A stretch of 64,000 nucleotides of DNA. Origin: Spisula solida (Eukaryota > Mollusca > Bivalvia > Venerida > Mactridae). The notes under the pieces are model-generated. The model made no database searches. It saw only the letters and a list, made by a program, of their open reading frames with translations, and was not told the DNA's origin. The stretch's first letter is position 1, and every line of letters begins with the position of its first letter. Where the stretch lies: the NCBI GenBank assembly GCA_947247005.1, contig OX365962.1, positions 11,133,201 through 11,197,200 on the forward strand. Reading direction: 5' to 3'. Shown piece by piece: positions 11,501 to 22,084 of this stretch. A program made the position numbers and the translations under genes.

Positions 11501-14500
11501 ATTTTTTTAATTTTTTTATCGATGATACAGTTACCTGTGGATAGGCTGTGGGAGAAAAGTGTTGTTTGTTTGTTGTCCTTATTGGTTGTTTTTTCTTTAT
11601 GTTTGCGCTTGTTACTTGGTGTAACATGTGAATCTTTTTGTAACTTGTGTTTCTTTTGTGTCGTTTGTGCCTCACTGTTAATGTTTAGTTTTGCCTTCTT
11701 TGTCGGATTTATTAATATTTGTTTAACTTTAATCAGCATATCGATGCAATGTTTATACTCTTAGAATGTTGTGTTAGATATTTGCAATGCTGAATTCAAT
11801 AAACGCATGAAAACAAAATTCATAAAAAAGATAATGATAAATAGGAGATGCAGTGTATCACTCTCACATGAAGCAGAAACATATGGTGGCATAGAGGGGA
11901 CACAGGAAATATTTTATTTATCACGTGCCCACATGTTACTTCCACGTGAGCACATATTAGGTATCACGTGCGTACGTGTTAGTTATTACGTGCGCATGTG
12001 TAAGTGTTATGTACACGTGTTAGTTATTACGTGCTCACGTGCCATAACTTCGATTAGTTTCATTGGTCGATCATCAAGTGCGCACGTGATAAATACAATA
12101 TTTTCGGTGTATCCCTTCTATATGCCTCCATTGAACAGCATAGCCTTTATTGATGATGCTGTTGCCCGGCCTACGTCCAATATTCAATATTCAGGAAAAC
12201 AGCACCAATGAAACCAGTTAGCACTTAGGGCACAATATAAAAGCACGATAACAAGTAAATATCACTGATCACACAAGCGAAGTTTACAAGGACAACCGTA
12301 ACTTTACAAACCTGTACTTTGATAGATTGAGTTAACGACTTGTACATGCTGGGAAAGTTTTTCAATGACCTTTTCGACGTCACTTCCGTATTTCTGGTAG
12401 AATAAATGGTCAGCCTGAAAACAAGTATAAAATATGCTATTTCGAGCTTTAAGCGACAAATGAGTCGTGATACTATGATTACATAAATGGTTAGAATATC
12501 AAACGGACTACAAGTACTATTAAATGAACTTATATATAATATTAAAACTGAATGTTGGTTTCAAAATGAATTACGTGCGAAGTACTACATAATTTTATTT
12601 TATGTTACTATAAATAGTAACTCAATCCGAAGTACTGCATTGTATCCGTTACTATGCGAAGGGTTGCGCAGTGTGTTACTATAAATAGTAACAACTCAAT
12701 TCGAAGTGCTACATTAATTCGTTACTATGCAAAGTGTTGCGCAATGTGTTACTATAAATAGTAACAACGCAATTCGAAGTGCTGCATTAGTTCGTTACTA
12801 TGCAAAGTGTTGCGCAATGTGTTACTATAAATAGTAACAACTCAATTCGAAGTGCTGCATTATGTTTGTTACTATGCAAAGTGTTGCGCAATGTGTTACT
12901 ATAAATAGTAACAACTCAATTCGAAGTGCTGCATTATGTTTGTTACTATATGCAAAGTGTTGCGCAATGTGTTACTATAAATAGTAACAACTCAATTCGA
13001 AGCGCTGCATTATGTTTGTTACTATGCAAAGTGTTGCGCAATGTGTTACTATAAATAGTAACAACTCAATTCGAAGCGCTGCATTGTATTCGTTACTAGA
13101 ATCTGCGAAATTTGTACAATATGTATGTTCTATAAATTTAAAGTGCCGAACATTATTAATTGTATAGATACTTCTAAAAAAAAAATTAAATTAAAAAAAC
13201 GCCAATTAACGTAAAGTCTATTGTGCATGACGTCACGTCCGTTGTTTTCATTTATATGTATTTCCTGATAAAGGCAAAATGCCGAAACGTTGAGTATACA
13301 ATATAATTAATTTCAACACGTGTTTTTGTTGACATTTATCTTTATAGATACTTCTATGCATACTGTTTGAATGTCATCAAAACGTCAATGTACAAGGGCG
13401 GTTTTAGAGGGGGCGGAAAAGGTTGTACGCCCCCCCCCCTCCTAAAATCATCGGGGCATAAGTATTTAATCTTAAAAGCAATTCCCCGGGTATGAGTAAC
13501 CATGATTATCAAACCTTTTCGTATCCGTACAAACGTTTTGAAAAATATATAATATGGTGGCAAGATAATTCCAAAGTCAAATAGAATATTCATATGTAAT
13601 CTGTCTACAACATGAATCGTTTTACAACAAAAGTCTACGTTATTTTTGAACATCCCTCGTAGAAATGGAAACGAAATTCCAAGAGCTTCAAACATTGGAT
13701 TGCTTTACTATAAATAGTAACATTACTACGAGACCCGTATAGTATTAGTGTTACGTGTCTTTAAGCCCCATTATCGCAACAAAACTTTTTTTCCAACCAT
13801 CAGTAAATACAAGGAATTTGGGTGTTTTTTCACAAATGACAAATAATTAACGACAGAATGTTTACTATATCTATCAAAAGAGTATGCCAAAAATCACATT
13901 TAAGTAAAATACATGGAAAACAAAATAATAATGTTTCAAGCCTTGCATTAATGGTTTACAATTTGTTATTTTGCTTACACACTAACTGGAGGCTGTATTA
14001 CGTTTTTTGCCATCTTATGGGGGTTTCCACCTTTGACACTCAACTAAAGTGCTCAGATTGCATCATTCTGTAGATAGGTTACCAAGTTTTTGCTTTTTGA
14101 AAATAGCCTTTTAGGGATTAATTTGACTTTTAAGGACATAACAAAACAGGAGAGCAAAATGGGTAATGGAATATCAATTTGCATTTTATGCTGTTTGAAA
14201 ATAGCCGTTAAGGGCTTATTGGGGCTTTAAAGTGTTTCAAAGCATTTTGAAATCCTACCTGCATGTATAGTTCACAAACAGTTTTTGTCGGTACAATAGC
14301 TCGTCTCATTCTCGAGAGAGTCACATGGTTAATAAATGGTGAGTCACTGTATACGTCCTGCTCGTTCAAGCTACTATATTTTGATAAATTTGTATCTTTG
14401 TCGTACATCAAACGTTTCTGTTTTTCGAACAGTCGCTCGTGCGCACAGAATGAACCAGATGTGTTGAAAATGACGTCAGATTGTTTATATATGACAGTAT

Positions 14501-17500
14501 GAAAATCTATGACGTCATCAAAATGATGCGATGCGCTCTCTATGTAGTATGTTTCATTATTCGTCACAATCTTCCCTTCGAAATGTCCTTTCTTGCTTAA
14601 TATTCCGTGAATCCTCGATCCATCCTCTGTAAATACAAGTATCCATTAATCACAACAGCAGTTGGAGGATAGGAACTATGTCGATCGATTTAACAAAAAA
14701 GGCATAAGTTGTTACCATATAATAATACTAATATTAAAAGAAACCATGATTGAAAGGTGATGTAACTTATACGTAGATTAAACTGCTATGTTAACATGAT
14801 GTATTGTCCAGTTAGGATATTGTGCCAGTGACGTTGCAGTTTATGTGTACGCAAAAAATCACAACCATTGTCTAAACAGGTAGACCAAAGTTTAGTATGT
14901 TAGTTTAACATTGGAATTATAGTTGTCTGTACAGTATAAGCCTTTATAATTGGTTTTACACGGTTATAATGGACTCGACCGCTGCGTCACTGGAGTTTTA
15001 TCCTGACTGGACTATACAAAGGAATGTAACCCATTTTTCAATCATATGTTGTAAGCAGTTTTTCAATACATAGTGCACTTTTTGTAGTTTGTTCGTCATT
15101 AGAACTAAAAAGTTTATAAAATATTCGTGTTCGATGTATACAAATTTAGAAGAAAATTATCTCTTATTAATCAAAATTTAGAACATTGAAAAAACACATT
15201 GATCATCATGTACGTATTTTGAAAGAATAAATAGAGGATCTTGCATGAGTGTTCATAACATACGAGTTTTATTAAACGAGTGGACAAAATGGTATGAAAG
15301 CCGAGTGTCATATTGTTTTTGTCGACGAGTTTAATCAAACTCGTATGTAATGAGCACGAATGTTAGATTCTATTTATCGCATAACCTTAGAACACGTTCA
15401 TTATTGTTCAAAAGGATGATGTACGCTGCATATGTTTCAGCCACAATTCAGCGACGTTGATATTATCATGACGTCATTGACGGATCAATGCATGGATTGG
15501 CTAACGTCACGTCAAGCTAATTTAAATATTTATTGCACAGTCTGGGAGTGCCGAACGATATTTACGGCACGGCTTTACGGCACTCCTGGACCGCAGGTTA
15601 TGTGATAAAATTGTTATGTAAACATTTGTTTGTGCCGAAAATAATACTTGTATCAACGATTTATTACAAAAAATGTTTCTTTAAACAAATCCAGTATTTT
15701 ACTAGTTGTGTCACGCAATTTAGACAATGCGACAAAAAGTCATACATTTAGCTGCATTTTCATATTACGGATGATTTAGTCAATGCGATCACAAAAAGAG
15801 TGTTAGACATGTATATGAAAATATATAAAAAATGTTAAGACGGACAGGATCTATAAACTTATTTGCACTTTTTCTTATCGTCTTGATAAAGGGACTCCTC
15901 AGGGCGAGCGCCTATCCAGACATTCTCACTCTTGGGCACTGATTTATCAAAGCACTAACGAAAACCTTAAAGTCAAGCACAAATTTAAATTATTCATAAT
16001 TTTTGAACAAATACACATTAGGAACATACTTATTTATGTGGTTTGAAGGAATCCATTTACTGAAACGTCATTGATATAACAGACCCCCTTACCACAATTT
16101 GCAAACTGTTAATGAAATATATGGGTTTTAATTTGAGCGTAACTTTAAGATTATCGTAAGTGCTTTGATAAAGCATTTCCAAGGTCTCCAGAATGGAACC
16201 GCAAATGTCACCGAATCCTGCTTTAAGAAGTAGTCCTTGACTAACAAAATCATATTTTGTGATTCTTGGCCTCGGTATTAAAATCAACCTAACGTTCGAG
16301 TATTAAATTACGTCTGTAACATTTTGATCAAGAAGACGTGGCGTTTCAATTTTTTTAAAATGTATTCATAAGCATACCTAGAACTTTGCCACTGTACAGC
16401 AACGGTGGGGGAGAGTTATGGATTCCAGAACTTGTTTCGACGATAACATCAGGATGTATATGGCCAACATCTTGTCGTAATACGATCGTAAATGGTCTGA
16501 AAAAAAATGCAGACTTATTAAATGTTGTAGGGTTATATAATTTAAAAGGTTGAATCCACTTCTATTAGGCCAAATTAAGACATGAAAGTAAGACTTTGCA
16601 GCTGATTAGTTGTAGTTTTTCTTGTTCATTTTTGTGTTGGGTATTGTGGCATGTACGTGTGGTCTGTGATTGTCTTTGTTATAATTATGTTCCTCTTTGG
16701 GTCTTTCGTGCTCTGCTATTTCTGCCTTTACACCATGTTTGTCGTATACCATGGCCCAGGTATTTGATTGTTTTAGTAATATTTTGATCAGGGAGGTACA
16801 CCAGTATTTTACAACTCAGCTACCGCCAAGTGTCAAGCAATGGGAACACTGATACATATGAATTATTTTATTTCGCATTTGGTATGACGCGTCCACAGAA
16901 AGCACTACTATCTCCCGCACTTAAAGCGGACACTATACCACTACGTTATCGAGGCTTACAAGTACAGTCAGGGCTCAGTGCGCCGGATATAAAGTATGAT
17001 AAATTATCTACTCACCTGTCAAATGCCTGGAACTGTAATTTTAATGCTGTAGATCGTTTGGTCACGTGATGGTCTCTTAGTGTCACGTGATCATATTCAA
17101 CTATGTCGTAATCACGTATATATGGTGAACGAAGTTTGGCTGAAAGATACAAAAGATGTCCTAGTTCCAAGAACATATCTGGTTTCTTTATATACCAGGC
17201 CCCGACCTCATGAAGCATCTCACTATGAGTCAATTCTCATCTCAAATGTCATTTGTCTTTATGTTTGACGGTTACTTAAATTCGGCGATTAAGTGTCTTT
17301 ATGTTGATTTCAACGGGTTACTGGACTCACAATTGGCAACACAGAACAGAAACAGTGTTCTTAGTTAATTATAGTAAACGCTTTTAAGACCTAGAACTTA
17401 AGGTTTATCTTAAATCAAGCCTCTGATTTGCGAAAATCTCAATTTGAACTGAGAGTTCTTCTTGTGATGCTTTTTGGAGATCGGGTCCCGGGTTTTAACA

Positions 17501-19390
17501 AAGCACGAAGGCTAGCGTAACTCTGTAAATAGTGCAATGCTTTCGTTTGTTGATAATTTGGTGTGTAAAAGCGTTTTGATAAATTATGTTTTCTCACTTA
17601 TTGTTAACGTTAGTCTTTGCGTAAAGATAAGGTAAAAAGAGACCAACCGTAGCATCTAATGAAGATAATAAACACGTGCTGTTGTTTTGACAACCACGTG
17701 TTTAATACACTGATAAATCATAACACATAATATTTAATTATTAAAACGTGTAATTGGTCAGAACCTCACGAATGTCCAATGATATTTTCTGTACATCACT
17801 GGCTTATAATGAAAAGGTCAAGAAAACAAGAAAAAACTGTCTGAAAACTACTTTTTACCTGAAAAGAAAGCTTTTCAACCTTAGTTTGGTCAACTGGTCA
17901 TCAGTTCCAATTTTCATGAAAATAGGCTTATAAGAAGTGCTTTATGTTGTAAATTACAAATATGCATGAGTCTTAACGACCTTCTCATTCTAAGAGCGAT
18001 TTCAGCTGTACTACTTGAGTTAACTCTAGTGACGTAAGAATCTAAAAATAAACTAACTCTTGGATCCTTCAGCAAAACGAAAAGAGTTAAACTAGAGTTA
18101 ACAAACATGTGATTCATGAGAAATTGTCCGAGGTGTCCCGAATGGAACTACAGCAACCCAGCCACGCAGCAAGGTTGAACTCTAGTACATTTAGTACACT
18201 CAAGGGTAGAAACTCGACTCGTTTTGCTGCAACTCTAGAGTAAATCGAGTTTACCCTCGTAAGTCAGCTGAGCTCGCTCTTAGCCAGCGATATGTGCTTA
18301 CTCTGGTGAGATTGTGGCTGAACCATCATAAAATATTCAATAGTTTTACGTAATTCAATACTTCAACTCTTGAACGATTTGTAAAACGCACTTATGAATT
18401 AGCGTAGGTGAGATTTATTATGATAATATATGCACGTATATTCGCGTATTTAGCCTTTTCGACTGGGCTGCTTGGGGGAGCAGGTTATAGTCTGATTCCC
18501 GGCCCAAGCTTATAGTACTACTACTTCAATACTGGAGCCGGGAACCAGACTATAACATCAGCTCTAGAAACAGCCCACTAGAAAAGTCCCATTAGTAAAC
18601 ATTACCCTGTTGTAAAGTACCATACAAGGGAACTCGGCTTTTAAGGTCTAGTTAGAATGACTGTTAGTAATAGAGGAACATCTGGAAACGCATTTCTGTT
18701 TTCTATCCGGCTAAAAACGAGATCGGTCCCAAAACTATTGGTTAAGTATCTAACCGCCGGTCTTCCTTACAGGAGTGATCGAGACATAGCGTATTACCTA
18801 TTGATAGATGATGATACAAATGAGTGGCTTCTATGTATGTATTGTCCACTTTATAGTAAAAATACAAAAAAAATACTAAAATATTTCGCCTTCGTGCCTT
18901 TTTGTTGAACTTTGTTCATTGTGTATGTGCCATTCTGCAATTTCGTTGTCCAGCACCAGGCTGCTGCGTATCTTTCAAAATTGCATGCACATGGCTCTCG
19001 TTTCGGTTTGGTTTGACAGGCTTAGGTGGCAGACTTGCGGGACGGGATGTCGTGTTTTCAGTGCTTTGTGTTTTTTGTGTGTTTTCTGTGCTCGGCTGGT
19101 TAAGTTCAGTGCTGCCTTCCCTGTCTGACTTAATATTATCTTTTTCAGAAAAAAAGACGTTTTAATTCAACTTCACTGTACACAACGCATGCATAAAGTA
19201 TGCATGACGTCATGGCGTCACCAGCAATGGCGTAATATCGTCAAAACATTGCGATACTTTGATACTTACGTTTTAGACAATGCATCTCCGGCAACCACAT
19301 CACAACTATAGCTGATATGTACAAAACACATAAAGCTGTATGACGTACTACCCACGTGACATTGTTTTGGTGATCTGTGATAATTGGCAT
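8337..19390 (-). CDS. ADAM10: ADAM10/Kuzbanian-like metalloprotease, N-terminal 469 residues (3' exons off window)
   Basis: Membrane zinc protease of the ADAM10 type. The family sheds ectodomains of Notch, cadherins and other surface proteins at the plasma membrane or late secretory pathway. Joined exons, minus strand: 19390-19270, 17139-17016, 16496-16378, 14626-14259, 12414-12312, 10646-10381, 9153-9025, 8514-8337; every junction keeps frame. Seen in order: hydrophobic signal (about residues 18-33), prodomain with Cys182 in GSFCAHE (the place of the ADAM10 inhibitory Cys), furin-type RMRR at 227-230, catalytic domain with [17 protein letters not shown], zinc site [12 protein letters not shown] at 401-412 and Met-turn NFVMYARAT (Met430). 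Human ADAM10 has its zinc site near residue 383, so the spacing fits. Disintegrin, Cys-rich, membrane and tail parts lie beyond position 1. ADAM17 is less likely: the SLNTGI and NYGS segments are ADAM10-like. The first exon is the least certain part. Confidence 0.85.
8681..8944 (-). other. Unassigned open stretch in intron 7
   Basis: Two overlapping minus frames of 87 and 78 codons stay open. The second reads [14 protein letters not shown] and then [12 protein letters not shown]+C content is higher than in the flanks, as in a coding relic. No splice sites fit the host gene phases. It could be a degraded transposon piece; I do not recognise the family. Confidence 0.25.
9025..9153 (-). CDS. ADAM10: ADAM10-like exon 7: zinc-binding helix
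   Basis: 129 nt (43 codons), phase 0 to 0, acceptor CAG at 9156-9154, donor GTAAGA at 9024-9019. It encodes [15 protein letters not shown] and [22 protein letters not shown] carries the first two zinc-ligand His residues and the catalytic Glu. Confidence 0.93.
9453..10090 (+). repeat. Dispersed element, ATTAAGTC family, long copy
   Basis: Starts GATAATATTAAGTCAGACAG, then GGAAGGCAGCACTCAGC and CAGCCGAGCACAGAAAAC. Then follow many degenerate short phrases (CCTAGTTTCAGC, AAGCTGAATG). Other copies: 18900-19146, 39640-40215, 57300-57478, 57800-57922, 58062-58230 and the satellite-bearing 4876-7763. Non-coding; possibly a Helitron-like or pearl-type bivalve element, which is inference only. Confidence 0.65.
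10381..10646 (-). CDS. ADAM10: ADAM10-like exon 6: catalytic domain core
   Basis: 266 nt, phase 1 to 0, acceptor TTTCAATGCAG, donor GTAAGTC. It encodes [27 protein letters not shown] and [20 protein letters not shown], then GGVCQKFG. The [16 protein letters not shown] segment is diagnostic of ADAM10. Confidence 0.93.
10722..10966. repeat. TIR family A (ATATCGCTGG), intact copy
   Basis: The left end ATATCGCTGGCTTAGAATTA and the inverted right end ATATCGCTGGCTATAGAATT enclose about 245 bp. GTAAGTAC lies 28 bases in from the left end, with the reverse near the right end. No coding frame. Other copies: 17810-18300, 23145-23381, 25984-26191, 28697-28945, 32055-32212, 33863-34520, 42487-42713, 51430-51650. 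Confidence 0.88.
11394..11539. repeat. TIR element, CACAGGTAACTGT family, short copy
   Basis: CACAGGTAACTGTAACATTG at the left and the inverse of CACAGGTAACTGTATCATCG at the right, 146 bp, AT-rich centre. A longer member lies at 60156-60722 and a partial one at 35474-35563. Confidence 0.75.
11884..12130. repeat. TIR element packed with CACGTG sites
   Basis: Ends TGGTGGCATAGAGGGGACAC and, inverted, TGGAGGCATATAGAAGGGAT. Both continue into AAATATT-TATTTATCACGTG. The 170-base core (11921-12092) holds six CACGTG hexamers and several near matches. A 146-codon plus frame through it is considered accidental. Confidence 0.75.
12312..12414 (-). CDS. ADAM10: ADAM10-like exon 5: start of the catalytic domain
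   Basis: 103 nt, phase 0 to 1, acceptor CTTGTTTTCAG, donor GTTTGT. It encodes [20 protein letters not shown] and VNSIYQST, the conserved first helix of the ADAM10 catalytic domain. Confidence 0.93.
12600..13098. repeat. 73-bp tandem array, about 6.5 copies, with an internal palindrome
   Basis: Each unit carries GTTACTATAAATAGTAAC, whose 8-base arms pair, followed by AACTCAATTCGAAGTGCTGC. A single extra copy of the palindrome lies at about 13708-13725. It lies in the intron between exons 4 and 5 of the ADAM10-like gene. Confidence 0.88.
13099..13790. other. Intron 4 sequence with a possible retroelement tail
   Basis: AAGGCAAAATGCCGAAACGT near 13272-13291 resembles phrases often found at 3' ends of Penelope-like or related elements (from memory). 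A 113-codon minus frame (13354-13695) shows no recognised domain. Confidence 0.25.
13790..14227 (+). repeat. Dispersed repeat D, copy 1
   Basis: Shares long stretches with 30570-30835 and, inverted, with 49383-49750: ACAAATGACAAATAATTAAC, ACTGGAGG, TTTTTGAAAATAGCC. Non-coding; ends not defined. Confidence 0.65.
14259..14626 (-). CDS. ADAM10: ADAM10-like exon 4: prodomain and furin site
   Basis: 368 nt, phase 1 to 0, acceptor TTGTATTTACAG, donor GTAGGA. It encodes [19 protein letters not shown] and NETYYIES, the inhibitory-Cys region [11 protein letters not shown], then [10 protein letters not shown] (processing site) and VCELYMQ. It covers the whole C-terminal half of the prodomain. Confidence 0.93.
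14880..15015 (-). repeat. Fragment of a TACAGTC mariner-like TIR element
   Basis: Read on minus, GTGACGCAGCGGTCGAGTCC and the following AT-rich segment match 38931-39055 and the long copy 27044-27908. Confidence 0.6.
15225..15607 (+). repeat. Dispersed repeat E, copy 1
   Basis: Contains ACGAGTTTTATTAAACGAGT, an inverted partner ACGAGTTTAATCAAACTCGT, and ends in CAGGTTATGTGATAAA. The same sequence in reverse order is inserted in a family A copy at about 33909-34323. Confidence 0.7.
15934..16180. repeat. GGGTACTG-family TIR element, diverged copy
   Basis: Starts GGGCACTGATTTATCAAAGC and ends near TGCTTTGATAAAGCATTTCC; the inner motif TTTGAGCGTAACTTTAAGAT fits the family. Lies in intron 3 of the ADAM10-like gene. 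Confidence 0.65.
16378..16496 (-). CDS. ADAM10: ADAM10-like exon 3: prodomain
   Basis: 119 nt, phase 2 to 1, acceptor ATTTTTTTTCAG, donor GTATGC. It encodes [20 protein letters not shown] and [11 protein letters not shown], matching the ADAM10 prodomain pattern (basic-Asp turn, then an acidic VET segment and Y-[ST]-G). Confidence 0.9.
17016..17139 (-). CDS. ADAM10: ADAM10-like exon 2: N-terminal prodomain
   Basis: 124 nt, phase 1 to 2, acceptor TTGTATCTTTCAG, donor GTGAGT. It encodes [20 protein letters not shown] and [18 protein letters not shown]. The YIRDYD-VEYD start resembles the YIRHYEGLSYD start of ADAM10 prodomains. The previous exon must end with one base of a codon. Confidence 0.9.
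17199..17488. repeat. GGCCCCGATCTC TIR element
   Basis: Begins GGCCCCGACCTCATGAAGCA and ends, inverted, GGACCCGATCTCC; AT-rich centre. The best copy is 45535-45787. It lies about 60 bases upstream of exon 2 of the ADAM10-like gene. Confidence 0.7.
17810..18300. repeat. TIR family A copy interrupted by about 300 bases
   Basis: 17818-17990 carries the family body (GTTTGGTCAAC, CATGAAAATAGGC). The right terminus is split: TTCTCATTCTAAG ends near 17992 and CCAGCGATAT resumes near 18288. The insert has repeated, inverted AACTCTAG motifs. Confidence 0.6.
18455..18586. repeat. TIR element F (TTTTCGACTGGGCTG)
   Basis: Left CTTTTCGACTGGGCTG and a degraded inverse at the right. The inner inverted pair around GGTTATAGTCTG and CAGACTATAAC is clear. 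A shorter copy lies at 32811-32885. Confidence 0.65.
18900..19146 (-). repeat. ATTAAGTC-family dispersed element, minus copy
   Basis: Ends GAGTGCTGCCTTCCCTGTCT-like text (here CAGTGCTGCCTTCCC) and GACTTAATATTATC, the inverse of the start of 9453-10090. Lies between exons 1 and 2 of the ADAM10-like gene. Confidence 0.7.
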
Positions 19391-19399
19391 AATGACCGT
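19270..19399 (-). CDS. ADAM10: ADAM10-like first coding exon (signal sequence), preferred candidate
   Basis: 130 nt between a strong acceptor (CTCTTCATTTGTTGCAG) and donor GTAAGTA. The frame with ATG at 19390-19388 ends on one base, exactly what exon 2 needs. It reads [40 protein letters not shown]. The [15 protein letters not shown] stretch is a plausible signal or signal-anchor core, with a longer N-region than usual. The acceptor before the ATG implies a 5' non-coding exon upstream. Competing first exons with the same end phase: 24427-24472 and 32217-32274. A second open frame through this exon ([12 protein letters not shown]) has the wrong exit phase for exon 2. Confidence 0.6.
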
Positions 19400-20703
19400 C
19401 TGCAACAAATGAAGAGTACAAAAAATGTAACGTAAATTACATTAATTAATTAAATCAGATTTACATGGTTGTACATTCATAGGAATTTGTATTCATTTTT
19501 AGAAATACCAAAGGTGATATTCGGGCCCACGACCTTAAAGACGACGGTTCAATGTGTTCGATTCCTGCCAACCTTGTGAGGGAGAGACACGACTTTTGAA
19601 TACATTATGTAGTATGTTCATCTAGGAATTCGTGTAAGCTATGATGCGTCTGTCTGGGGCCGCTCTAGTAAAGCAGTTAGATTTAACGATATACATGTTG
19701 TACCTTTTTCTGATTCTCTTATAAAATATAATATATATTTGTACAATTTTTTATAATTTAAAATATTATATTTTTCAGTGTACCTTTTTCATAATACATG
19801 TACTCTTATAAAATGTTATAACAATTTTTTGTTCAGTGTACTATTTTATAAAACTTATAAATTAAACGACATTAATTTTGTAGTTGTGTGTTCGTTTCTT
19901 GTGTGAGTGAAAAGACACTGCCTCAGTTTATGTGTGGCTTCGAATTGACTGTGCAAGAACAGTAAGCAATAAAAGTGGTAAAACAGGAGCATTGTATAAT
20001 TTTTATCGTTTAATTTAAATCCGTAAGTATCAAAACATTTCGTTGCGGACTTTCTGCGGAAACGGGCGAAAAAGTTTGAACTTTACCGGAAAGCCACCGT
20101 AACTGTCGATAAATTTTAATTGATTCGGCTTCCATACCACAGTGCAATCGTCAACAATGGCTTCCTTTCGCATTGTTATTTAAATACCTGATTCACTCAG
20201 AGCCAATATTATTTTATGTAGCGTGTTTATTCGGAATCACTATTGTTCGATGGACTCTAGTGGATTCCGAATAAAGCGTTCATTGTCTATTATCCATTAT
20301 ATTGGTCACGTGGTCAACAAATTGATGTGGAAGCATTCAAACATTTCAAATATATATACACTGGGACAGTAATAAGCAAGTTACATACGTAAAAACCGGA
20401 AGTTATTTATTCAATATTTTGAAAACGCTCCTGGCACGGACGTAGTTTTACTTTGCGTATTGATATTAACAACGCTGGAATCCACTTCCGGTTTATTAAA
20501 TGTAGGAATTATTTATGATCTCTTAACAATAGCGTCCTGATCTGTTAGCAACGTTTAATATAATGGCATCTGATAGATTATTGGTACACCATAGATCGAT
20601 GACTACACGGTCTCTTGATTTATTTGTCCACGTGGTCTAATAGTATGTTCCAATTTATGGGAATGCCCACCTTAAACAAATAACATTGTATTTGAATGAC
20701 CAC
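19400..20703. other. Non-coding; two small inverted repeats
   Basis: AT-rich. 20229-20274 pairs TATTCGGAATC with GATTCCGAATA; 20394-20494 pairs AAACCGGAAGT with ACTTCCGGTTT. No exon seen. Confidence 0.45.
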
Positions 20704-21192
20704 CTTAAAGGTTATAAACCCATAAATGCATACGCGGGGCAAAATCTGATACACTCAAATAGTCCTTACAGAAACTTCTGTTTGTCTGGAAATGGTGATA
20801 TATGCCATGACAAAATGGAACTAGAATCATGTTATTGAGTGTAAAGGTATTGTATACAAAGTCATGTAGTTGAATGAGTGAATGTGTTTCATCTTGAATA
20901 TTTTGAGATTTTGGCATATTTGACAAAGCGAAAGTAGAGTAAAACCCATATTTGATCGGTCCGCGCGTCTGTAAAAATTTGTCTACCGCCTTTGACGAAC
21001 AAAATATTTCTTATATTAAACTTGACCCCCCACCAGTTTTTATGTCTTATTTTGTTGCTGCAACATACTTCTTTTCAATGATATAGGTCTGTCAACTGGC
21101 CATAGACTTTAACATGATATTATCTGATACTATCTTGGGCTGACATTTGTCACTTTACATTGAGCTAAAGAACAATTTTATTTAGTGGTTTG
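20704..21192. repeat. Dispersed repeat G, copy 1
   Basis: About 490 bp matching 61925-62395 in the opposite orientation: GACAAAGCGAAAGTAGAGTA, CAACTGGCCATAGACTTTAA, TTACATTGAGCTAAAGAAC. Non-coding. Confidence 0.75.
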
Positions 21193-21370
21193 TGACCTTT
21201 ACCAATCAACATTTTATGGGAATGTCCACCTTAAACAAGGGACTATGCCGTAAATACGTTCAGCATAAAATGAAAATTTATATTACATTCAATTTGGTAA
21301 TTTCTCTCTAGTGTTGTGTAATGTTATTTCATCATGTTGGATACTAGTTTTGTTTTAACTGTAGACACCA

Positions 21371-21600
21371 GGGTACTGTTTTATCAAAGTACCTATGGAA
21401 ATCTTAAACTTACGGTCAAAATTAAATTATTTATAATTGTTTACAATGTACAATGGAGCTTCAATACTAATAATGAACCAGTTAATGAACTCCTACAACC
21501 CATAGCTGTCCCCAATTTGCAGTTGTTAAAGAATTAATAAGAATATAACTTTGAGTGTACCTTTAACGTTTTCGGTAAATGCTTTGATAAAACAGTACCC
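21371..21600. repeat. Intact GGGTACTG TIR element
   Basis: Perfect 19-base termini GGGTACTGTTTTATCAAAG, with weaker inverted similarity continuing for about 40 more bases. 230 bp, non-coding. Relatives: 4439-4618, 15934-16180, 62496-62640. Confidence 0.88.
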
Positions 21601-22084
21601 AGTTAACTGAAAACCATTACCGTCATATTGTTATTATTCCGTAAATCGAGCTACAATTTTCACTTTAAGGGATAAATGAATGGATGTTCTAAACGACTCT
21701 AAAGTTTAAACGAGAAAATCAATTGAAACAACTTTAGTCAATATAATTATACATGTCATCGGCATGTTTTGTTCTGATAGCGGATGGTAGCAATCAATAC
21801 TCGGCAATTAAATGATACCCTTTAATGATGCAACACTAGTTACGCGGTATGATACTGTTAAATCATTATTTTTCGAAGGAGTTGAATTTTTTAATCGATT
21901 TCGTTGTTACACTCGACCACGAAATTTAATCCCTACGAATAATTGACCTCTTAAAAGGGAGAGATCATGTTTGTATACAAAGGCAAATATACCACCAGCT
22001 AGGTGAATGTCAGGTTTTTACTCATTCATCCAAGAGATTGCTGGTGGGCATTTTGCATATGAATACGGTGATATCTTAAACATG

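Noticed and set aside
11771..12211. 146-codon plus frame
   Set aside because: It crosses a TIR element and its CACGTG repeats; no domain and no splice context.
19270..19399. Reading this exon as [12 protein letters not shown]... following the small membrane protein
   Set aside because: Phase allows entry from 30338, but it would place an unlikely Cys/Tyr sequence in the tail and leave the protease without its nearest first exon; kept only as an alternative.
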